Assembly: GCA_902789415.1 (NCBI GenBank)
Contig: CADAOD010000010.1
Location: 1-64,000 of the forward strand
Direction of reading: 5' to 3'
DNA: 64,000 nt
From: an uncultured Prevotellaceae bacterium
GTDB lineage: Bacteria > Bacteroidota > Bacteroidia > Bacteroidales > Bacteroidaceae
Notes under the pieces: model-generated
What the model saw: the letters and a program-made list of their open reading frames with translations, nothing else
Database searches by the model: none
What the model was told of the DNA's origin: nothing
Shown here: positions 62,138 to 64,000 of the stretch, piece after piece
Numbering within the stretch: position 1 is the stretch's first letter
How the letters are laid out: each line of letters starts with the position of its first letter
Made by a program: the position numbers and the translations under genes

Positions 62138-63009
62138 GCAAGGACAACATAACAAATTACGGCAAGTCTATCCGTAGCAAACTGCTGAACATTGCCAAGC
62201 AGGAGGATGTGTTTTATCAGACCATTCTCACACGATACTTTCAGGAACGACTGCTTTACAGAATGTCGCAGACAAAATATCGCAGTAACTTCTTTCTGAA
62301 AGGTGGTGCGCTGATGTATGCCTACGAGAAGTTTACGGCACGTCCCACGTTGGATATTGACTTCCTGGGTAACAACATCAGTAATGAGGGGGCAACTATC
62401 GTTGCTACTTTCAAGGAGATATGTTCCGTTCCATATGAAGAAGATGGTATTACATACGATATCGACAATATTACGGCACAAAACATTACCGAATTCAAAG
62501 ACTATCATGGTATCCGTTTGAGCATTCCCGTGAGAATGGACTCCATTGCACAGGTGTTGACAATGGACATCGGATTTGGCGATGTTGTTACACCAAGTCC
62601 GATAGAACTTGAGTACCCAGTGCTACTGGAGCAACTGCCAAGCGTGAACATCATGACCTATTCGCTTGAAACGGTAATTGCGGAGAAGATGCATGCCATA
62701 GTGGATCTTGCCGACCAGAGCAGTCGCATGAAAGACTATTACGACCTATACAACATCTTATCGAAAGAGAATTATGACGTTGATACATTGCAGGAAGCCA
62801 TCATGCGTACCTTTGAGAACAGACACACCTCATACGATGCCGACACCATGTTTTTCCGAAAGGACTTTGCCGATAATCAGCAGATGCAAGTTAGGTGGCA
62901 GGCTTTCTTGCACAAGATTATAAAAAGTGAGAATATCATGTTTGCAGATGTTGTAGTTTACATTCAGAATGAGTTGCGTCCATATTGGGAAAAACTTTCG
63001 CATGAATAA
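62134..63009 (+). CDS. AbiEii/AbiGii-family nucleotidyltransferase toxin
   Basis: A 291-residue toxin of type IV (AbiE) toxin-antitoxin systems. The nucleotidyltransferase motifs are FFLKGGALMYAYEKF (about 52-66, the conserved KGG) and PTLDIDFLGNN (about 71-81, the metal-binding D-x-D). VIAEKMHAIVDLADQSSRMKDYYDLYNIL matches the family C-terminal core. The frame is complete and the motifs intact. It overlaps the broken antitoxin gene as ATGA. Family members block growth by modifying tRNA or other acceptors with nucleotides and give phage resistance. It may be kept silent by the truncated antitoxin acting as repressor. Confidence 0.9.
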   Translation: MSKDNITNYGKSIRSKLLNIAKQEDVFYQTILTRYFQERLLYRMSQTKYRSNFFLKGGALMYAYEKFTARPTLDIDFLGNNISNEGATIVATFKEICSVPYEEDGITYDIDNITAQNITEFKDYHGIRLSIPVRMDSIAQVLTMDIGFGDVVTPSPIELEYPVLLEQLPSVNIMTYSLETVIAEKMHAIVDLADQSSRMKDYYDLYNILSKENYDVDTLQEAIMRTFENRHTSYDADTMFFRKDFADNQQMQVRWQAFLHKIIKSENIMFADVVVYIQNELRPYWEKLSHE

Positions 63010-63228
63010 AAGGTCTGCATAAGAAAGTTCCTTGGCAAAAAATGAAGGGAAAACGGCAGAAATTCTTTAAGTAGTTTAAGACTTTCACCATCGGCACCCG
63101 ATTTCTGGGCTTGGCCGAGGGCTTTTTTGTACCGTTTTCAGTAACTTTGGCAAACATAATAGATGTTTTTCACAAAAAAAATGCCATTTGGGGTTTAGCA
63201 AATCGTTTCTCGTGTGTATTATAGGTGT

Positions 63229-63726
63229 ATGACAACAAGAGAAAAGAATCTTGAAACGCTGTTCAAACAGCATTACCGGCAGATGTATCGGCTGGCCACC
63301 ATACTTTTGCACGATGATGCTGAGAGCAAGGACATAGTGCACGATGTCTTTGCCCAGCTACTTGCATCGCCAACTTTTGAGTTGCACGATCAAACGGCAG
63401 CAGCGTTCCTACTCATCAGTGTACGTAACCGATGTTTGAATGTGATACGAAACAGGAAGATTCAGGAGCGAGTTCAACGACTCTATCTCCTTGATCAGGA
63501 CACCACTATCATTCCACCAGATGGGGGCAACGAGGAACTAAAAGCCCTGTCAGTAGGCATCAGTCAGTTAATGCCGCCTATCTGTCGTGAAATAATAGAG
63601 TTACACTTCCGCGATGGACTCACTTTCCGTGAGATAGCCCATCGTCTCGGTGTTAGCGAAACCACCATCTACAAGCATCTGCGCAGTGCACTTCTACAAT
63701 TACGTGAACACCTAAAAAGAAATTAG
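63229..63726 (+). CDS. ECF-type RNA polymerase sigma factor
   Basis: About 165 residues from ATG 63229 (MTTREKNLETLFK). A frame opened by GTG at 63214 is a poorer start. Region 2 is seen as QMYRLATILLHDDAESKDIVHDVFAQLL and region 4 as MPPICREIIELHFRDGLTFREIAHRLGVSETTIYKHLRSALLQLR. Region 3 is absent, as in ECF factors. The gene is followed four bases later by a membrane protein start that fits a cognate anti-sigma factor. Confidence 0.9.
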   Translation: MTTREKNLETLFKQHYRQMYRLATILLHDDAESKDIVHDVFAQLLASPTFELHDQTAAAFLLISVRNRCLNVIRNRKIQERVQRLYLLDQDTTIIPPDGGNEELKALSVGISQLMPPICREIIELHFRDGLTFREIAHRLGVSETTIYKHLRSALLQLREHLKRN

Positions 63727-63730
63727 TAAG

Positions 63731-64000
63731 ATGAACAAGACCGAACTTTTGTTCCAAATGATGGAGCAGCCCCAGCTCTACACGGCCGAAGAATGGCAGG
63801 AAATACTGTCAGACGAAGAATGCCGTGAAATCTATACCCTGATGGCTAAGACCAAAAGTGCGTTCGATTCCCAAAAGGAAATCGACGACAAAACCATCGA
63901 TATTGAATGGAAGAAACTTACATCATCTTCTAGGCGAAACTGGCTCCGTGTGGCAGCAATATTTATTGGCGTACTGATGCTTTCGGGCATCACCTTTGCT
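63731..64000 (+). CDS. Putative anti-sigma factor, cut by the window end
   Basis: The first 90 residues read MNKTELLFQMMEQPQLYTAE, then WQEILSDEECREIYTLM, ending in a membrane segment (WLRVAAIFIGVLMLSGITFA). An acidic helical cytoplasmic N-terminus plus one membrane helix directly after an ECF sigma gene fits the anti-sigma factors of Bacteroidota. The C-terminal part lies outside the window, so the family of its periplasmic domain is unknown. Confidence 0.6.
   Translation, partial: MNKTELLFQMMEQPQLYTAEEWQEILSDEECREIYTLMAKTKSAFDSQKEIDDKTIDIEWKKLTSSSRRNWLRVAAIFIGVLMLSGITFA

Noticed and set aside
62936-63157. 73-codon minus-strand frame (MFAKVTENGTKKPSAKPRNR...)
   Set aside because: It overlaps the AbiEii 3' end, has no recognised domain and no promoter I trust. 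Possibly a dispersed intergenic sequence.

Overview
The window looks like chromosome of a Prevotella/Segatella-type Bacteroidales bacterium. Three things point there. Promoters carry the Bacteroidota -7 element TAnnTTTG, often with TTTG 19-20 bases upstream. The gene order rimP-nusA-infB-sufB-(permease)-sufC-sufD-sufS and the rSAM/lipoprotein pair are typical of this group. The predicted proteins are Bacteroidota-like throughout. Assignment is from recognition alone; no search was run.

Positions 1-17.96 kb are an A+T-rich accessory island that abuts the 3' end of a tRNA-Asn gene. It opens with an array of CCCGAATT-core repeats and a dead DUF4143-type ATPase. Then comes one tightly packed operon: a 64-aa HTH regulator, a vWA protein, a PP2C phosphatase and a Ser/Thr kinase (a TerY-P-like phospho-signalling triad), a UPF1-like SF1 helicase, a winged-helix protein with a HEPN-like Rx4H motif, a coiled-coil McrB-like AAA+ protein, a McrC-like zinc-ribbon protein and a protein of unknown family. 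A WYL regulator, a YaaW-like protein and a 41-aa acidic protein follow on the other strand. The set matches the logic of coiled-coil McrBC-type, probably RNA-directed defence systems (the CoCoNuT class, as I recall it) joined to a kinase/phosphatase switch. A near-identical 18-bp inverted repeat sits exactly 9 bases upstream of the -7 box of both the main operon and the acidic-protein/YaaW unit, so the two ends of the island appear to share one regulator.

From 18 to 31.5 kb lies the core block: an S41 protease, rimP-nusA-infB behind a strong promoter and a 12-bp GAAA-capped leader hairpin, the SUF Fe-S operon split by a purine permease, and rnhB. From 31.5 to 50 kb are a DUF3237 protein, a DMT transporter, an rSAM/lipoprotein pair, and a long minus-strand run (TPR/OmpA-like lipoprotein, TlpA-like lipoprotein, yifB, fur-type regulator, HAD, thioesterase, murQ, small lipoprotein) behind tRNA-Leu. 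Housekeeping genes follow (argH, pyrE, comF, recX, prmC, ribD, RNase HI, argS).

From 50 to 64 kb the content turns regulatory and partly decayed. It holds a substrate-binding protein coupled to a fused Cache/TPR histidine kinase, a SpoIIE-type phosphatase, an internally deleted EamA transporter, a C-terminal DUF4143 ATPase fragment, a Crp/Fnr scrap, an AbiE toxin with a broken antitoxin gene, and an ECF sigma factor followed by a partial putative anti-sigma gene that runs off the window.
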